Shown piece by piece: positions 1 through 8,992 of a DNA stretch of 64,000 nucleotides; the first letter of the stretch is position 1, and each line of letters begins with the position of its first letter. The stretch comes from CAVSLM01 sp963728895 (lineage in GTDB: Bacteria; Pseudomonadota; Gammaproteobacteria; JBBQDK01): contig CAVSLM010000001.1 of NCBI GenBank assembly GCA_963728895.1, forward strand, positions 186,001 to 250,000, given 5' to 3'. A program made the translations under genes and the position numbers. The notes beneath the pieces were generated by a model that was given only the letters and a program-made list of their open reading frames with translations, did no database searches and had not been told where the DNA came from.

Positions 1-361
1 TGTGCGCCGCTTCCACGTAGTCGAGGTACGTGAACGCATGCGCGTCGCGGCTGCCGGGAGCGATGCCGTAATGCTTCAGGAAGGCTTTTCCGACCAGGTG
101 GGGAGGCCGCCCCCGCATGTTTCCGAACCCGAGGTTGATGCCCGGTTCACGGAAGTAGACGGGCAGGAGCTGCGCATGGCAATCGGTGAAGTGCAGCAGC
201 GATACGTTACCGAAGCGCGGCAGCTCGTAGGGATTGCTGGGCTCGTGCGTAGAGCCACCCGCCGGCTTGCTCTGCGCACTCGCACGAACGGATCCGAGCT
301 GGAAGCCTGCTGTACTGGCGATTGCAAGCACTCGTAGGAAATCCCGGCGTGTAAGGCTCAT
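1..361 (-). CDS. soxB: SoxB, thiosulfohydrolase of the Sox sulfur-oxidation system (5' part only)
   Basis: Only the first 120 codons are present; the gene runs off the left edge. The protein opens with MSLTRRDFLRVLAIAS, a twin-arginine signal typical of SoxB, then reads LPRFGNVSLLHFTDCHAQLL, where the D and H lie in the metallophosphatase motif that binds the dinuclear manganese centre. PVYFREPGINLGFGN and the later HAFTYLDYVEAAH also match the family. SoxB is periplasmic and hydrolyses sulfate from the cysteine-bound sulfane sulfur on SoxYZ during thiosulfate oxidation. The start at 361 has GGAG about 9 bases upstream. The gene lies downstream of relA on the same strand. Identification is firm even though partial; catalytic residues further downstream cannot be checked. 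Confidence 0.92.
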   Translation of the reverse strand, partial: MSLTRRDFLRVLAIASTAGFQLGSVRASAQSKPAGGSTHEPSNPYELPRFGNVSLLHFTDCHAQLLPVYFREPGINLGFGNMRGRPPHLVGKAFLKHYGIAPGSRDAHAFTYLDYVEAAH

Positions 362-621
362 TTCGGTTTTCTCCAGGGCTGTAGTGGATGGGGCCCTTCT
401 GGTCGGTCGCGGTGGCCCGGTATGCGGGGGTCGGTTCCCGAGCTCACGCAGATAACCCGTAACCGGTGCGGAAATCAAGGTCTCCGGCAGGGGCCTTGCT
501 GCTGCCGGTCGTCCCATGACGCGTGAGTACCCTGGGTTATTCCCTGCCACTTAAGGCGCCGATAACGATGGCCGGTCATGGCGGGTGGCAACTGCCAGAA
601 AGTCGCTGCCGCAGGCGAGCG

Positions 622-2805
622 CTACATCGAGCGCCGTGCGTCCAGCACCGCCGGCAGTTGGCTTACGCGCGAAAGCACCTGTTTCAGTTGAGCGATGTCC
701 ACGATCTCCACGGTCAACCGCATGCGTGCGATGCGATCGGCCCTACCGGTGGTGGTGTTGATTGCCAGCACATTGACCTTTTCATTGGCCAGCAGAGTGG
801 TCAAGTCCCGCAACAGGCCCTGTCGATCGAGCGCCTCGACATAGACGTCGACGGGATAGGTACGAGTACCACCGACACCCCAGTCGACGTCGATGAGCCG
901 CTCGCGCGCCGTTTCCGCCAGGCGCAGCGCGTTCGGGCAGTCGCGCCGGTGCACGGTGACTCCCCGCCCGCGGGTGATGAAGCCGACGATCGGATCGGGT
1001 GGTACGGGCTTACAGCATCCCGCGGCCTGGCTCAGCAGGTTTCCGACGCCTTCGATTTCCACTGTGCCGGCCGCACGGGGGCGGGCTTGGTGTGCCCGCG
1101 TGGGGCCGGGCTCGGGCGATTCCGGCAATGCTGCCGGCTCAAGGGTGCTCGCGGCGCGCGCGGGGCTTAGGTCGCCGCGTCCGAGCGCCGCGAGCAGCTC
1201 GTCGGCCCCCGGGAAGTTGAGGCGCTGGGCCAGCCGGCCGAGATTGGCATCCGTGCTTCCGATACGCCGCAGCTCGCGTTCCAGCAGCGTACGCCCGGCC
1301 GCGACATTGCGTTCGAAGTGCAACTGCTTGAACCACTGCCGGGCCTTGGCACGGGCGTGGGCACTCTTCAGGAAGCCCAGGTGGGGATTGAGCCAGTCGC
1401 GACTTGGACCTCCCTGCTTGGAGGTCAGAATCTCGACCTGCTCGCCGCTTTTGAGCTGGTAGGTGAGGGGTACGATGTTGCCGTCCACCTTGGCGCCCCG
1501 GCAGCGGTGCCCGACTTCGGTGTGGACGTGATAGGCGAAGTCCACGGGCGTCGCCCCCTGCGGCAGGTCGATGATCGAGCCCTTCGGCGTGAGCACGTAG
1601 ACGCGGTCCTGGAAAGCCTCGGCTTTGAACCGGTCCAGGAAGTCCTCAGTCTCGCCGTTTCGCTTCCATTCCAGCAGGTGGCGCAGCCAGCTGATCTTTC
1701 GCTCGAGCCCGGCATCAAATTTTCCGCCCTCCTTGTAACGCCAGTGGGCGGCGACGCCGAGCTCCGCGTCCCGGTGCATGTCGTGCGTACGGATTTGCAC
1801 CTCGAGTGTCTTGCCACCCGGTCCGATCACTGCGGTGTGCAGGGATTGATAGAGGTTGTCCTTCGGGCGCGTGATGTAGTCGTCGAACTCGCCCGCCAGC
1901 GGCGGCCAGAGTGCGTGCACCACACCCAGCGCGGAATAGCAGGCGGTGACGTCACGGACCAGAACGCGTACGGCTCGTACGTCCAAGATCTGGTCGAAAT
2001 CGACCGCCTTGCGCTGCATCTTTCGCCAGATGCTGTAGATATGTTTCGGCCTTCCGGAGATTTCCGCAACAATGCCGGCAGCGCTTAGCCGGGCGTGCAA
2101 CGAGTCGATGACGGCGGTGATATACGACTCGCGGTCCGCCCGGCGCTCGTCCAGCATCGCCGCAATCTGCCGGTAGGTATCCGGCTGCAGGCAACGCAGC
2201 GACAGGTCCTCCAGCTCCCACTTGATCTGCCAGATGCCGAGGCGGTTTGCAAGCGGCGCAAAGATGTCCAGCGTTTCACGAGCCACCCGTTTGTGCCGCT
2301 CCTCCGGGCAGTTCTTCAGCGTCTGAATGTCATGAAGCCGCTCCGCCAGCTTGATGAGAATGACCCTGACGTCGTCCGCCATCGCCAGCAGTAGCCTGCG
2401 CAGTGCTTCGGCCCGTGCGCGCTGCTGTCTGGGGTCCCCGTCGGTGTCCTGAAGGTTGTGAATGAGTGAAAGTCGCCCGGCTCCAATCGCGAGCCGAGTC
2501 GCTGCAGTTCCGCAGGCGATCTCCATCTCCTTCTCCGACTGCTGCGTTTGGGCGGCAACCTCCTGAAGGATTGCAGCCGCGATGGTGTCCTGGTCCAGTT
2601 CCAGATCGAACACCACGTCAGCCACGGCAAGTGCGTGTGCGAGAAAGGTTTCCCCATTGAGTCGTATTCCGGGCGGGAGCTGGCGGATCGCCACCTCGCA
2701 CGCGCGGCGGATCACATCGAGGTTCGGAACAACCCCGTCAGCAGCATGCTTGGACAGCCATCGTTCGATGGTTGCCTGAGGAATGTTTGCGGTTGCGTTC
2801 TGCAT
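622..2805 (-). CDS. relA: RelA, (p)ppGpp synthetase of the stringent response
   Basis: 727 residues, the usual RelA length. Order of domains: degenerate HD region (about 45-200), synthetase domain (about 245-360), TGS domain (about 400-465), zinc-finger/linker region, and C-terminal ACT domain (about 650-727). The synthetase holds GEFDDYITRPKDNLYQSLHT, including the EFDD acidic motif of monofunctional RelA, and the family motif LEVQIRTHDMHRDAELGVAA. The HDxxED hydrolase motif is missing: the matching place reads AAAILQEVAAQ, so ppGpp hydrolysis is not expected and a separate SpoT should exist elsewhere. It binds stalled ribosomes with uncharged tRNA and makes pppGpp/ppGpp from ATP and GTP/GDP. 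Transcribed toward soxB with a gap of about 260 bases that holds no convincing gene. Confidence 0.94.
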   Translation of the reverse strand: MQNATANIPQATIERWLSKHAADGVVPNLDVIRRACEVAIRQLPPGIRLNGETFLAHALAVADVVFDLELDQDTIAAAILQEVAAQTQQSEKEMEIACGTAATRLAIGAGRLSLIHNLQDTDGDPRQQRARAEALRRLLLAMADDVRVILIKLAERLHDIQTLKNCPEERHKRVARETLDIFAPLANRLGIWQIKWELEDLSLRCLQPDTYRQIAAMLDERRADRESYITAVIDSLHARLSAAGIVAEISGRPKHIYSIWRKMQRKAVDFDQILDVRAVRVLVRDVTACYSALGVVHALWPPLAGEFDDYITRPKDNLYQSLHTAVIGPGGKTLEVQIRTHDMHRDAELGVAAHWRYKEGGKFDAGLERKISWLRHLLEWKRNGETEDFLDRFKAEAFQDRVYVLTPKGSIIDLPQGATPVDFAYHVHTEVGHRCRGAKVDGNIVPLTYQLKSGEQVEILTSKQGGPSRDWLNPHLGFLKSAHARAKARQWFKQLHFERNVAAGRTLLERELRRIGSTDANLGRLAQRLNFPGADELLAALGRGDLSPARAASTLEPAALPESPEPGPTRAHQARPRAAGTVEIEGVGNLLSQAAGCCKPVPPDPIVGFITRGRGVTVHRRDCPNALRLAETARERLIDVDWGVGGTRTYPVDVYVEALDRQGLLRDLTTLLANEKVNVLAINTTTGRADRIARMRLTVEIVDIAQLKQVLSRVSQLPAVLDARRSM

Positions 2806-3093
2806 CTCCGAGCTCCGCCCACATCGCGCCGACCGGGTTTCCCAACACCTTCAATGATAAGCGCATGCGACCATGACGTCCGAAGCGATTCGGCAGAGCA
2901 ACGCTCCGATGGCCTGGGGCCTTGTAGCTGAAGGGCGCAGGAGGTCTGGCATTGCCCGCGGAGCGTTGGTGTTCGGAGCGGCGATCATGCTTCGGCGACA
3001 CGCCCGTGGGTGGCTACGGCTACTCTCACTCAAAAGCGGCTTCCCCAAGCGAGTTCTGCGCCAGCAACCATGGAATTCCGCGGCCAATGCCAG

Positions 3094-5667
3094 CTAAAGC
3101 CAAAGCATGCAACCGCACTCGAAGCGATGGCTGAGCAGGCGATGATAGGGATAGACACGGATGCGATAATGTTGCAGTCCCTCGAACAGAACGCATGATT
3201 CTGGGGAGCACAGGTCCGCACGGTAGATGGTCTCGCCAGCATCGTTGCAATCTTCAGGCTGGAAGAGAATGCTGTTGGTCGGTACGAACTCCCCGAGCTC
3301 GGTTTCCCTGCCCAGCACGCATTCGACCTCGACGTCGTCTGGATCCAGACCGTTGAGATGTACTGCGAGCTCGATGGGCATGTCTTCGCCCGTGCGCACG
3401 GTTCGGGCGGGTGTCGCGGCGAGTCGGGCGCGAACGTTGTGCCAGCGGCGATAGACGCCTTTCTTCCAGTCCGCCAGTTCCTTTGCAGCCGCCCCGTCGT
3501 CGGCCGCGAGCAGCCTGCCGTGCCGGATTGCAGGAGAGTAGTAGTCACGCAGATAATCCATGGCCATGCGGATATTGTTGAACCGCGGCAAGACGGATTT
3601 CATCGAGGCTTTGACCTTTTTTACCCACGCTTCCGGCTCGCCCTCCGCGCTGCGTTCGTAAAACAGCGGAATAACTTGGTGCTCGAGGAGATTGAGCAGT
3701 TCAGTAGCCTCTTGCTGGTCTCGGGTCTGGGCCCCGAGCTCAGGGTGTGGGCTGATGGCCCAGCCGTTGTCGGCGTCGTAGGCCTCGCCCCACCAGCCGT
3801 CCAGTACACTCAAGTTGATCGCACCGTTGATGGCCGCCTTCATCCCTGACGTGCCGCACGCTTCCTTCGGATACTCGGGAACGTTGAGCCAGACGTCCGC
3901 CCCTGGAATCAGCTGCCGGGCCATCGAGAGGTTGTAATTTTCCAGCAGAATCACCTTGCCCTGGAACTCGGGACGCATGCTGATTTCGAACACATCCTTG
4001 ATGAGCTGCTGACCAGGCCGATCGTTCGGGTGTGCCTTGCCGGCGAACAGGAATAGCACCGGACGTTGAGGATGGTTCACCAGTCGCGCCAGCCGTGGAA
4101 GATCCTGGAATAGCAGCGTGGCGCGCTTGTAGGTTGCAAACCGGCGTGCGAAGCAGACGACCAGCGTGTCCAGGTTGTGCGGCGTAAGATGGCGGGTGAT
4201 ATGCCTAACGACCGAATTGGCGTAGCCGGCCCGCCGGTACTGGATGGTCGCGCGGTGATGCGCGTCTTCGAGCATTTCCGCTTTCAACACCTGTCGGACA
4301 CTCAGGCAGACATGGTTGGGAATGCTGTCGATGAAATCGCGCCAGAAGGCGCGATCGGTGAGCTTACTTCTCCAGCCGCCACCCATGTACATGTCGAACA
4401 AGGCGACCCACGAGGCGCCCAGAAACGTGTCGACGTCGACCCCATTCGTGACGTGCCCAAGGGGATTTTCCACAGCAGGGACTTCCGGCCAGATATAGGA
4501 CTCCATTTCGGAGGCGACTCGCCCGTGTATGGCGCTCACGCCGTTGTGAAAGCGTGACCCGCGTAGCGCCAGTGCCGCCATGTCAAAGCCTTGGGGGTTG
4601 CGCGGATTGGCACCGAGACCCAGGAAACGTGACTCGTCGGCGTGTACTTCGGCGATCCAGGGCTTGAAGTAAGTCTTCATCATTTCGAAGGCAAAGATGT
4701 CATGGCCTGCGGGGACCGGAGTATGGGTCGTGAAGACAGTGTCCGCCGCGACAAGTTCCAGGGCGCTGTCGAAGTCCGTTCCATGGCCGGCCAGCTCGCG
4801 GCAACGCTCCAGAATCAGAAACGCCGCATGACCTTCATTGATGTGCCAAACAGTGGGACTGAGGCCCAGCGCACGCAGCGCACGCACACCGCCCACGCCG
4901 AGAACGATCTCCTGGCGAATGCGGGTGGTGGCGTCACCGCCGTAGAGTTGATAGGTGATGGAGCGATCCTCTGAATGGTTTTCTGGCAAGTCGCTGTCCA
5001 GCAAATACAGCCGGATATGGCCTGCCCTTGCTTCCCAAACCCGCAGCTGGACATCTCTGTGCAGCAGATCGACCTGCACGCGAATCTCTTTGCCGTCTTG
5101 GTCGACGGCGACCACCACGGGAAGGTCGTTCGCCTCGATGTATGGGTAGTCGGCACCTTGTTCACCCCCGCACAAGATACGTTGGGTAAAGTAGCCTTCG
5201 TGGTAGAGCATGCCCACACCCACGAACGGAACCCAAAGATTGCTCATGGCCTTGCAATAATCGGCGGCGAGTATGCCGAGCCCTCCGGCGTAAATGGGCA
5301 TGCTCTGGTGGAATCCGAACTCGGCGGAGAAATAGGCAACGAGATCCTGCTTCGGGTCCAGGAAGCGCTCGATCTCGGTGTTGGGACGTTCTTCCAGGTA
5401 GGTGTCGTAGGCGGAGAGCGCTCGCCGATAGGCATCCAGGAAGATCGGATCGCGAGCCGCACTTTCGAGAGTGCGCTGGGGCAAACGCCTGAGGAAAACT
5501 TTGGGATTGTGCAGACATGCATTCCAACAATCCGGATGCAGGTGCCGGAAAAGCCGGCGCACGTCACGGTTCCAGCTAAAATACAGATCATTGGCGAGGT
5601 CGTCGAGGCGGCGTAGACGTTCCGGCAAAATAGGCCTGACTTCCACAGTGAATGGTGTTCCCGGCAT
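3094..5667 (-). CDS. glgP: Alpha-glucan (glycogen/maltodextrin) phosphorylase, GT35 family
   Basis: 857 residues from the start chosen at 5667, which has GAGG about 8 bases upstream; an upstream ATG at 5742 would add 25 residues of doubtful coding sequence. The N-terminus (VEVRPILPERLRRLDDLAND) is the DUF3417 segment of the short Thermotoga-type phosphorylases, followed by YAGGLGILAADYCKAMSNL. The pyridoxal-phosphate region VPEYPKEACGTSGMKAAING carries the lysine that holds the cofactor. The enzyme releases glucose-1-phosphate from alpha-1,4-glucans in the cytoplasm. No other glycogen genes lie in the window; relA follows in the same direction after about 290 bases that hold nothing convincing. 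Confidence 0.9.
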   Translation of the reverse strand: MPGTPFTVEVRPILPERLRRLDDLANDLYFSWNRDVRRLFRHLHPDCWNACLHNPKVFLRRLPQRTLESAARDPIFLDAYRRALSAYDTYLEERPNTEIERFLDPKQDLVAYFSAEFGFHQSMPIYAGGLGILAADYCKAMSNLWVPFVGVGMLYHEGYFTQRILCGGEQGADYPYIEANDLPVVVAVDQDGKEIRVQVDLLHRDVQLRVWEARAGHIRLYLLDSDLPENHSEDRSITYQLYGGDATTRIRQEIVLGVGGVRALRALGLSPTVWHINEGHAAFLILERCRELAGHGTDFDSALELVAADTVFTTHTPVPAGHDIFAFEMMKTYFKPWIAEVHADESRFLGLGANPRNPQGFDMAALALRGSRFHNGVSAIHGRVASEMESYIWPEVPAVENPLGHVTNGVDVDTFLGASWVALFDMYMGGGWRSKLTDRAFWRDFIDSIPNHVCLSVRQVLKAEMLEDAHHRATIQYRRAGYANSVVRHITRHLTPHNLDTLVVCFARRFATYKRATLLFQDLPRLARLVNHPQRPVLFLFAGKAHPNDRPGQQLIKDVFEISMRPEFQGKVILLENYNLSMARQLIPGADVWLNVPEYPKEACGTSGMKAAINGAINLSVLDGWWGEAYDADNGWAISPHPELGAQTRDQQEATELLNLLEHQVIPLFYERSAEGEPEAWVKKVKASMKSVLPRFNNIRMAMDYLRDYYSPAIRHGRLLAADDGAAAKELADWKKGVYRRWHNVRARLAATPARTVRTGEDMPIELAVHLNGLDPDDVEVECVLGRETELGEFVPTNSILFQPEDCNDAGETIYRADLCSPESCVLFEGLQHYRIRVYPYHRLLSHRFECGCMLWL

Positions 5668-6048
5668 TTCAGCACCTCGCAGGTCAAAAGCGCGCAGACT
5701 GCACCCAGCGCGTAGCGTCGCCAAGTCTCGCTCCATTGGCAAGGAATAACGATATTACTCGCAGGTCGAACGAGGCGCCTCTATACACTGCTCACGGTCG
5801 GAGCGGTTCCTCGACTGCACAACATTCGCCGCCCCACGGCGCTGCTCGACCTTATCCTCCCAGATTGTCGAGATTCTTGCAGGTTCGTCCGGGTCGATGC
5901 AAATATCTGGAACCTTCAGGGTAATCGCTTCTATTCTGCTAAGGGGACGCTGCGCAAACGCTCCGAGTGCGCAAGCGCGGAATGTTACGGGGAATCTTCG
6001 TGGGAGGGCCGGGACGAGTGCTCCTTCCGCGGGCGAGGGGACTTTGCG
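5668..6048. other. Non-coding region between glgP and the CcoQ-like gene
   Basis: About 380 bases between divergently read genes. It should hold the glgP promoter (minus strand) and the promoter of the small membrane protein (plus strand), but no clear -35/-10 pair, riboswitch or terminator was recognised by eye. The short open frames here have no family character. Confidence 0.4.
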
Positions 6049-6243
6049 GTGGACAATGCAGCGCCATTCTGGGATCTACTGGGAACCTACTGGTGGTACT
6101 TCGCCATACCGGTGGCTTTTCTGATCGTGGTTCTCTACGTCTTCCGACCAGGCGCGAAGCGGCGTTACCAGAAGGATGCGGAAATTCCGTTGCGCGACGA
6201 GACCAAGCCCGGCGAAGGGCAGAACTCCTCGAGTCCGCACTGA
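6049..6243 (+). CDS. CcoQ/FixQ-like small membrane protein (cbb3 oxidase subunit IV type)
   Basis: 64 residues starting at a GTG with GAGGGG about 9 bases upstream. Residues about 10-30 (YWWYFAIPVAFLIVVLYVF) form one membrane helix. It is followed by RPGAKRRYQKDAEIPLRDE, which has the basic-then-acidic pattern with tyrosine or phenylalanine, alanine and IPL/LPF found after the helix in CcoQ/FixQ. CcoQ stabilises the cbb3 cytochrome c oxidase, but ccoN, ccoO and ccoP are not next to it, so the gene is an orphan here. The role is an inference from the sequence pattern; another one-helix protein with a similar tail cannot be excluded. Confidence 0.55.
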   Translation: MDNAAPFWDLLGTYWWYFAIPVAFLIVVLYVFRPGAKRRYQKDAEIPLRDETKPGEGQNSSSPH

Positions 6244-6314
6244 CGCTGCGATCAGGGATCGAGGTGCCACGGTGAAGAAAAGCAGTCTGCAAGTCGCAGG
6301 CCGGGCGCGCCGCC

Positions 6315-6458
6315 TCAGTGCGTCTCGGTGCCCGGCAGGTAGAGCAGTACGGCAACGATGGCGGCCGCAAGTGCGAGAATCGCGACCACCAGCGCGGCCA
6401 GGATGTGTCGTTCGAAACGGAACGTGACTCCGCATCTCCCCGTAATGCGCCTGATCAA
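6315..6458 (-). CDS. Possible 47-residue single-helix membrane protein (TTG start)
   Basis: A short frame just downstream of tRNA-Arg on the same strand. It begins at a TTG and reads FRFERHILAALVVAILALAA and onward to LLYLPGTETH before TGA. The basic N-terminus and one long hydrophobic stretch fit a small inner-membrane protein. An AAGGGCGGA stretch lies upstream of the TTG at somewhat long spacing. No family was recognised. It could be a chance hydrophobic frame, so confidence is low. Confidence 0.3.
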   Translation of the reverse strand: MIRRITGRCGVTFRFERHILAALVVAILALAAAIVAVLLYLPGTETH

Positions 6459-6484
6459 GCGTACAGTCCGCCCTTGTGAGCGAT

Positions 6485-6561
6485 TGGCGCCCCGGACACG
6501 ACTTGAACGTGTGACCTTCCCCTTAGGAGGGGGATGCTCTATCCAGCTGAGCTACCGGGGC
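6485..6561 (-). tRNA. tRNA-Arg (anticodon CCT)
   Basis: Read on the minus strand it begins GCCCCGGTAGCTCAGC and ends CCGGGGC, G, CCA. The seven-base acceptor stem pairs fully. The anticodon stem TCCCC/GGGGA encloses loop CTCCTAA, giving anticodon CCT (reads AGG). A T-arm with GTTCAAGTC is present, and the 3' CCA is encoded. Confidence 0.95.
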
Positions 6562-6697
6562 ATGTGGTTTGCAGCAGGTGGCTGAGATCGCAGGACGTGA
6601 TCTTCGGTGCCCCACCCATCCGTACGCTATCTCCCCGCTGCCGGACGCGCTTGGACTCGGGAGGACTGGGAGCCCAGACGCCTGCAAGACATTGATT

Positions 6698-6773
<76 letters not shown>

Positions 6774-6923
6774 ATTTACTCGTCGAAAAATGGTGTCGAC
6801 TGCGCTTTGGCCCGCGAAGAGTACCACAACTTCAAGGACGTCGAAATGGCTCGGCGCAGTGCAGGGTTCACCAACCGCCCGATCGTCGCTTGCGTTGGGC
6901 GGGATCGCTGCACAGAATACTTC

Positions 6924-7737
6924 ATGTCCGCCATTGCCGTGATCATCCCAACCTGGAACGAAGCCGCCGTCATTGAGACTTTGCTGCGAATGCTGCAGTC
7001 GATGCGGCGCGCCGGGCACGAGAGTCGTCGTCGTAGACGGCGGAAGTACCGATGATACGGTTCGACTGGCCGAACCACTTTGCGATTCTGTCATCGTTAC
7101 CGGTCGAGGGCGAGCGCGCCAGATGAATGCAGGGGCACATGCGACCTGCGGCGAGGTATTGTGGTTCCTCCATGCCGACACCATGCCGCCGGAAGGAGCC
7201 ACGAATGCGGTTCTGGCTGCAATAGGCGGTGGAGCGAAATGGGGGCGTTTCGATGTGTCGTTCTCGGGACGGGCCCGCTTGTTGCGTCTTATCGCCTGGT
7301 GCATGTCGTGGCGGTCGCGACTCACAGGGATCGCGACCGGCGATCAGGCCATCTTTGTCATCCGTGGCGCGTTCTTATCCATCGGGGGATTTCCCGATCA
7401 GTACCTTATGGAGGATGTCGATCTTAGCGTCAGGCTCAAGCGAACATGCGGCAGACCCCTGTGTCTGCGGGACCGCGTGGTCACCTCTAGCCGACGCTGG
7501 GAAGAGCGGGGATTGCTACGTACCGTCTTGATGATGTGGTGGCTCAGGGCGGCGCATTTCCTCGGCGTCAAACCGGGACTGTTGGCCCACTGGTACTACG
7601 GCGGACGATTCACCGTCAAAACCGCATGCAATCTCATCCGCCCGAACACGGATTCGCGCCGAGCCGGCTCGGGTACCGGCATATCTGCCATCCGCGCACG
7701 CCGCTCTGGTCTAATGACGCGCCGAGAACTCCCATGA
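6924..7737 (+). CDS. TIGR04283-type family 2 glycosyltransferase, frame broken near 7023
   Basis: The N-terminus MSAIAVIIPTWNEAAVIETL is the GT-A start of this family. The next motif VVVVDGGSTDDTV (nucleotide-sugar binding) is in another frame. Dropping one base at about 7023 gives AGHEVVVVDGGSTDDT, as expected. Downstream are GRARQMNAGA, LWFLHADTMPP (the metal-binding DxD-like part), GIATGDQAIFV, GGFPDQYLMEDVDLSVRLK and the C-terminal HWYYGGRF. Members are usually annotated as arsenosugar-biosynthesis glycosyltransferases and sit next to a TIGR04282 partner, as here. The stop overlaps the start of the next gene (ATGA). Substrate is not known from sequence; the break is probably an indel error. 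Confidence 0.82.
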
Positions 7738-8381
7738 GCTTCTCGGAGGCGCGCATACTCGTTTTTGCGCGCGCTCCGCAACCGGGCAAGGTGAAGACAC
7801 GCCTGGCGCGGACCATAGGTGACCACCGGGCCGCGAATGTCCACGCACAGTTGGTCCTTGCCACGGTCTCGAATCTGGCATTTTCCGCTTTGGCACCTGT
7901 TCAGCTTTGGTGTACGCCGCACTGCGGTCACGCGTTGTTCCTCTGCTGTCGCCGGCGTTACGGGGTGACGTTGCATCGCCAGTCCAACGGCGACCTTGGG
8001 ATCCGGATGCACCGTGCGCTTATGGGTGTGCTGAAGACCTGCGAATTCGCAATCCTGGTTGGAACAGATTGCCCGACCTTGACCGCGAACCTTTTGAAGG
8101 AGTCGCTGCACGCCTTGCGGACCGGTGCAGACGCCGTCCTCGGACCCGTGGAAGATGGGGGATATGCACTTGTTGGACTGCGCCGTTCTGCGACCTCGCT
8201 GTTTAGCGGGATGCCGTGGGGCTCGGCTGAAGTTCTGTCCCTCCAGCGCCACCGCTTTGCGCGATTGGGGATGCGCTGCCATGAGATTCCGCTGGGATGG
8301 GACGTGGATCGTGCCGCGGACCTGCTACGCTACAGGCGGCTTCCGAATTCGGCCCAAATGCTGGCCCAGATGCGGATGTGA
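7734..8381 (+). CDS. TIGR04282-type glycosyltransferase/nucleotidyltransferase-like protein
   Basis: 215 residues from the ATG at 7734, which overlaps the stop of the preceding gene and suggests translational coupling. Motifs: ILVFARAPQPGKVKTRLA near the N-terminus (phosphate-binding loop of the GT-A/CobY-like fold), ILVGTDCPTLT in the middle, and GADAVLGPVEDGGYALVGL. These match the TIGR04282 family, the usual partner of TIGR04283 proteins and annotated with arsenosugar biosynthesis. The pair ends convergently against flgN. No arsM or radical-SAM partner is in the window, so the pathway remains uncertain. Confidence 0.85.
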   Translation: MSFSEARILVFARAPQPGKVKTRLARTIGDHRAANVHAQLVLATVSNLAFSALAPVQLWCTPHCGHALFLCCRRRYGVTLHRQSNGDLGIRMHRALMGVLKTCEFAILVGTDCPTLTANLLKESLHALRTGADAVLGPVEDGGYALVGLRRSATSLFSGMPWGSAEVLSLQRHRFARLGMRCHEIPLGWDVDRAADLLRYRRLPNSAQMLAQMRM

Positions 8382-8505
8382 CACGAGAAGTGCCTCCAAC
8401 ATCTCGATACCAGCCGACACTGCTGGGGGTGCGGCGGGCGAGAGAAAGCCGAACATTTGACCGGGGTTTCGGCCCTGGTCCATGGCCGTGACAAATTTTG
8501 GTGCC

Positions 8506-8991
8506 TCAAACTTTCGCAAGAGACCGAGTGTCAGCCGATCCGTCAGTGGTGCCGGATGGTCCATAGATCTGTGCGTCCGACGCGCGACCACGAATTGCGC
8601 TCAGGGCATCACGGACCCTGCGCCGACTTTGTTCGACGAATTGGCCATTGATCTGATTCTGGGACTGGCAGCTGTTCATCAGGCCCACGAACTCGCTCAA
8701 GAGAAGCTCGAGCGTTTCACCGCCATCGCACCACGCGATCGCCTGTTCCATGCCTGACCGTGTCTCGTCGAAGCCAGCCGTTTGAACCAAGTGCCGAAGC
8801 ATATGGCCCAAAGTGTCGAGCTCTTGTATGTCCTGCCGCTTGGCTTCGGCTATCGACTCGATAGATGAAGCATCCATGCTTCGCAGGATTTCGAACTCAC
8901 GATTCAGCAGCGAGTGCAGCCGCGTGCCGCATGCACATCCTTTGGTTAGAACAAGTTTCAAGTTTTCGCGACAGACTAGGGTGTCCGACAT
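8506..8991 (-). CDS. flgN: FlgN, chaperone for hook-filament junction proteins
   Basis: 161 residues from the ATG at 8991, one base after the flgM stop; a longer frame from 9048 would overlap flgM by 56 bases and is less likely. The protein is mostly helical, with long amphipathic stretches (LLNREFEILRSMDASSIESI, then RQDIQELDTLGHMLRHLVQT) typical of the FlgN four-helix chaperones that deliver FlgK and FlgL to the export gate. Identification rests on the helical pattern and on position after flgM, as in flgAMN operons. Confidence 0.82.
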   Translation of the reverse strand: MSDTLVCRENLKLVLTKGCACGTRLHSLLNREFEILRSMDASSIESIAEAKRQDIQELDTLGHMLRHLVQTAGFDETRSGMEQAIAWCDGGETLELLLSEFVGLMNSCQSQNQINGQFVEQSRRRVRDALSAIRGRASDAQIYGPSGTTDGSADTRSLAKV

Positions 8992-8992
8992 G

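Noticed and set aside
523..1170. Long plus-strand frames opposite relA
   Set aside because: They lie antisense to a well-conserved gene and have no family character; G+C-rich codons give open frames on the other strand.
2806..3093. Small frames between relA and glgP
   Set aside because: No ribosome sites or conserved patterns; composition like non-coding sequence.
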